Shown here: positions 29,373-29,854 of the stretch, piece after piece | Position numbering within the stretch: the first letter of the stretch is position 1 | Layout of the letters: every line of letters begins with the position of its first letter | Source of the DNA: Gracilariopsis chorda | Taxonomy: Eukaryota; Rhodophyta; Florideophyceae; Gracilariales; Gracilariaceae | Assembly: GCA_003194525.1 (NCBI GenBank) | Contig: NBIV01000515.1 | Coordinates: 1 to 29,854 of the forward strand | Direction: 5' to 3' | DNA: 29,854 bases | Program-made: the position numbers and the translations under genes | The notes under the pieces: model-generated | Databases searched by the model: none | The model's input: only the letters and a program-made list of their open reading frames with translations | Told to the model about the DNA's origin: nothing

Positions 29373-29854
29373 CAATCAGGCTGGAGATAAGGTGAAGTAA
29401 TGCGCGGCAGACTGCCCAATGTTTGGGGTTCTACCAGACTGGTAGTTTCTTAATCGTAATGATTAGCAATCAGAATAGGGATGCCAACTGTAATGTGTAT
29501 CTGAATCAAATTCTTATTCCAGGTACAGCTATATAGGATGAAAACGGGTGTCAAATAAAAGCACCTGAGTGGTTGTAACTGGGCAAACTCTCGTGCTTAA
29601 TTGGACAAATATCAAATCATTATACATGTCTGCCGGATATCATCCGTATATCAGCGAGTACAGTTTCGTCAAGAAACGATGCACATCCAATGCACATATT
29701 GTCGTTCATCATATGCACATCACATGGTCTACTGATGGGCATTATTTGCGCATCTAGACCGTGCATACCATGGTTATCTCAAGCATAGCTATGGTACGTC
29801 CAACGAACATCAACGGAACATCTATAACCTCTTCAATTCCCATCATATGTAATA
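29373..29854. other. AT-rich right flank
   Basis: No coding region. Repeated ATGCACAT/GCGCATC-type words at 29680-29770 (for example GATGCACATCCAATGCACAT) could be subterminal repeats of the CACTA element, but no TAGTG terminus is present. Confidence 0.3.

Noticed and set aside
1..29854. tRNA, rRNA or CRISPR array
   Set aside because: No cloverleaf with a T-loop consensus, no rRNA-like conserved stretch and no regularly spaced repeats were found by eye on either strand.

Overview
The window is nuclear DNA of a eukaryote, not a prokaryote. It is packed with decayed transposable elements of several classes, carries eukaryotic genes (ALG2-type mannosyltransferase, FKBP, Hsp20), and has one convincing GT-AG intron with a CTAAC branch point. 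A RETICULATA-like (DUF3411) gene with a transit-peptide-like N-terminus points to a plastid-bearing host. Sparse short introns and small gene islands between transposon blocks would suit a red alga, but that assignment is inference from style, not proof.

Left half (1-12.7 kb) is a stack of transposons: a Ty1/copia remnant (+, about 330-1020), a Helitron Rep fragment (-, 1021-2620), a Ty3/gypsy element (+, about 2626-8534) cut off inside its integrase, and a DIRS-type tyrosine-recombinase retrotransposon (-, about 8535-12664) lying directly against that cut. Both retrotransposons keep recognisable RT and RNase H, but carry stops, frame breaks and lost catalytic residues.

Middle (12.9-24.0 kb) is a gene island: RETICULATA-like (+), an FKBP prolyl isomerase with a hydrophobic tail (-), a long decayed gene with helical repeats and a possible PH-BEACH-like stretch (+), ALG2 (-), and a head-to-head pair of Hsp20-like genes. 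Every one is interrupted. RETICULATA, FKBP and ALG2 (once its intron is removed) stay in one frame and are broken only by stop codons.

Right end (24.7-29.4 kb) has a basic/acidic accessory ORF (-) and, divergent from it, a CACTA (En/Spm, TNP2-type) transposase (+) with about five frame changes.

Four things stand out. First, in-frame stops and lost residues, in host genes and transposons alike, are mostly explained by C->T or G->A transitions, a deamination- or RIP-like look. Second, the interrupted palindrome CCGNNCGG occurs about 20 times along the gypsy element and almost nowhere else. Third, a 138-bp module sits immediately upstream of two unrelated minus-strand coding regions. Fourth, inverted repeats and a large hairpin bound the DIRS-type element. 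No rRNA, tRNA or CRISPR array was seen.
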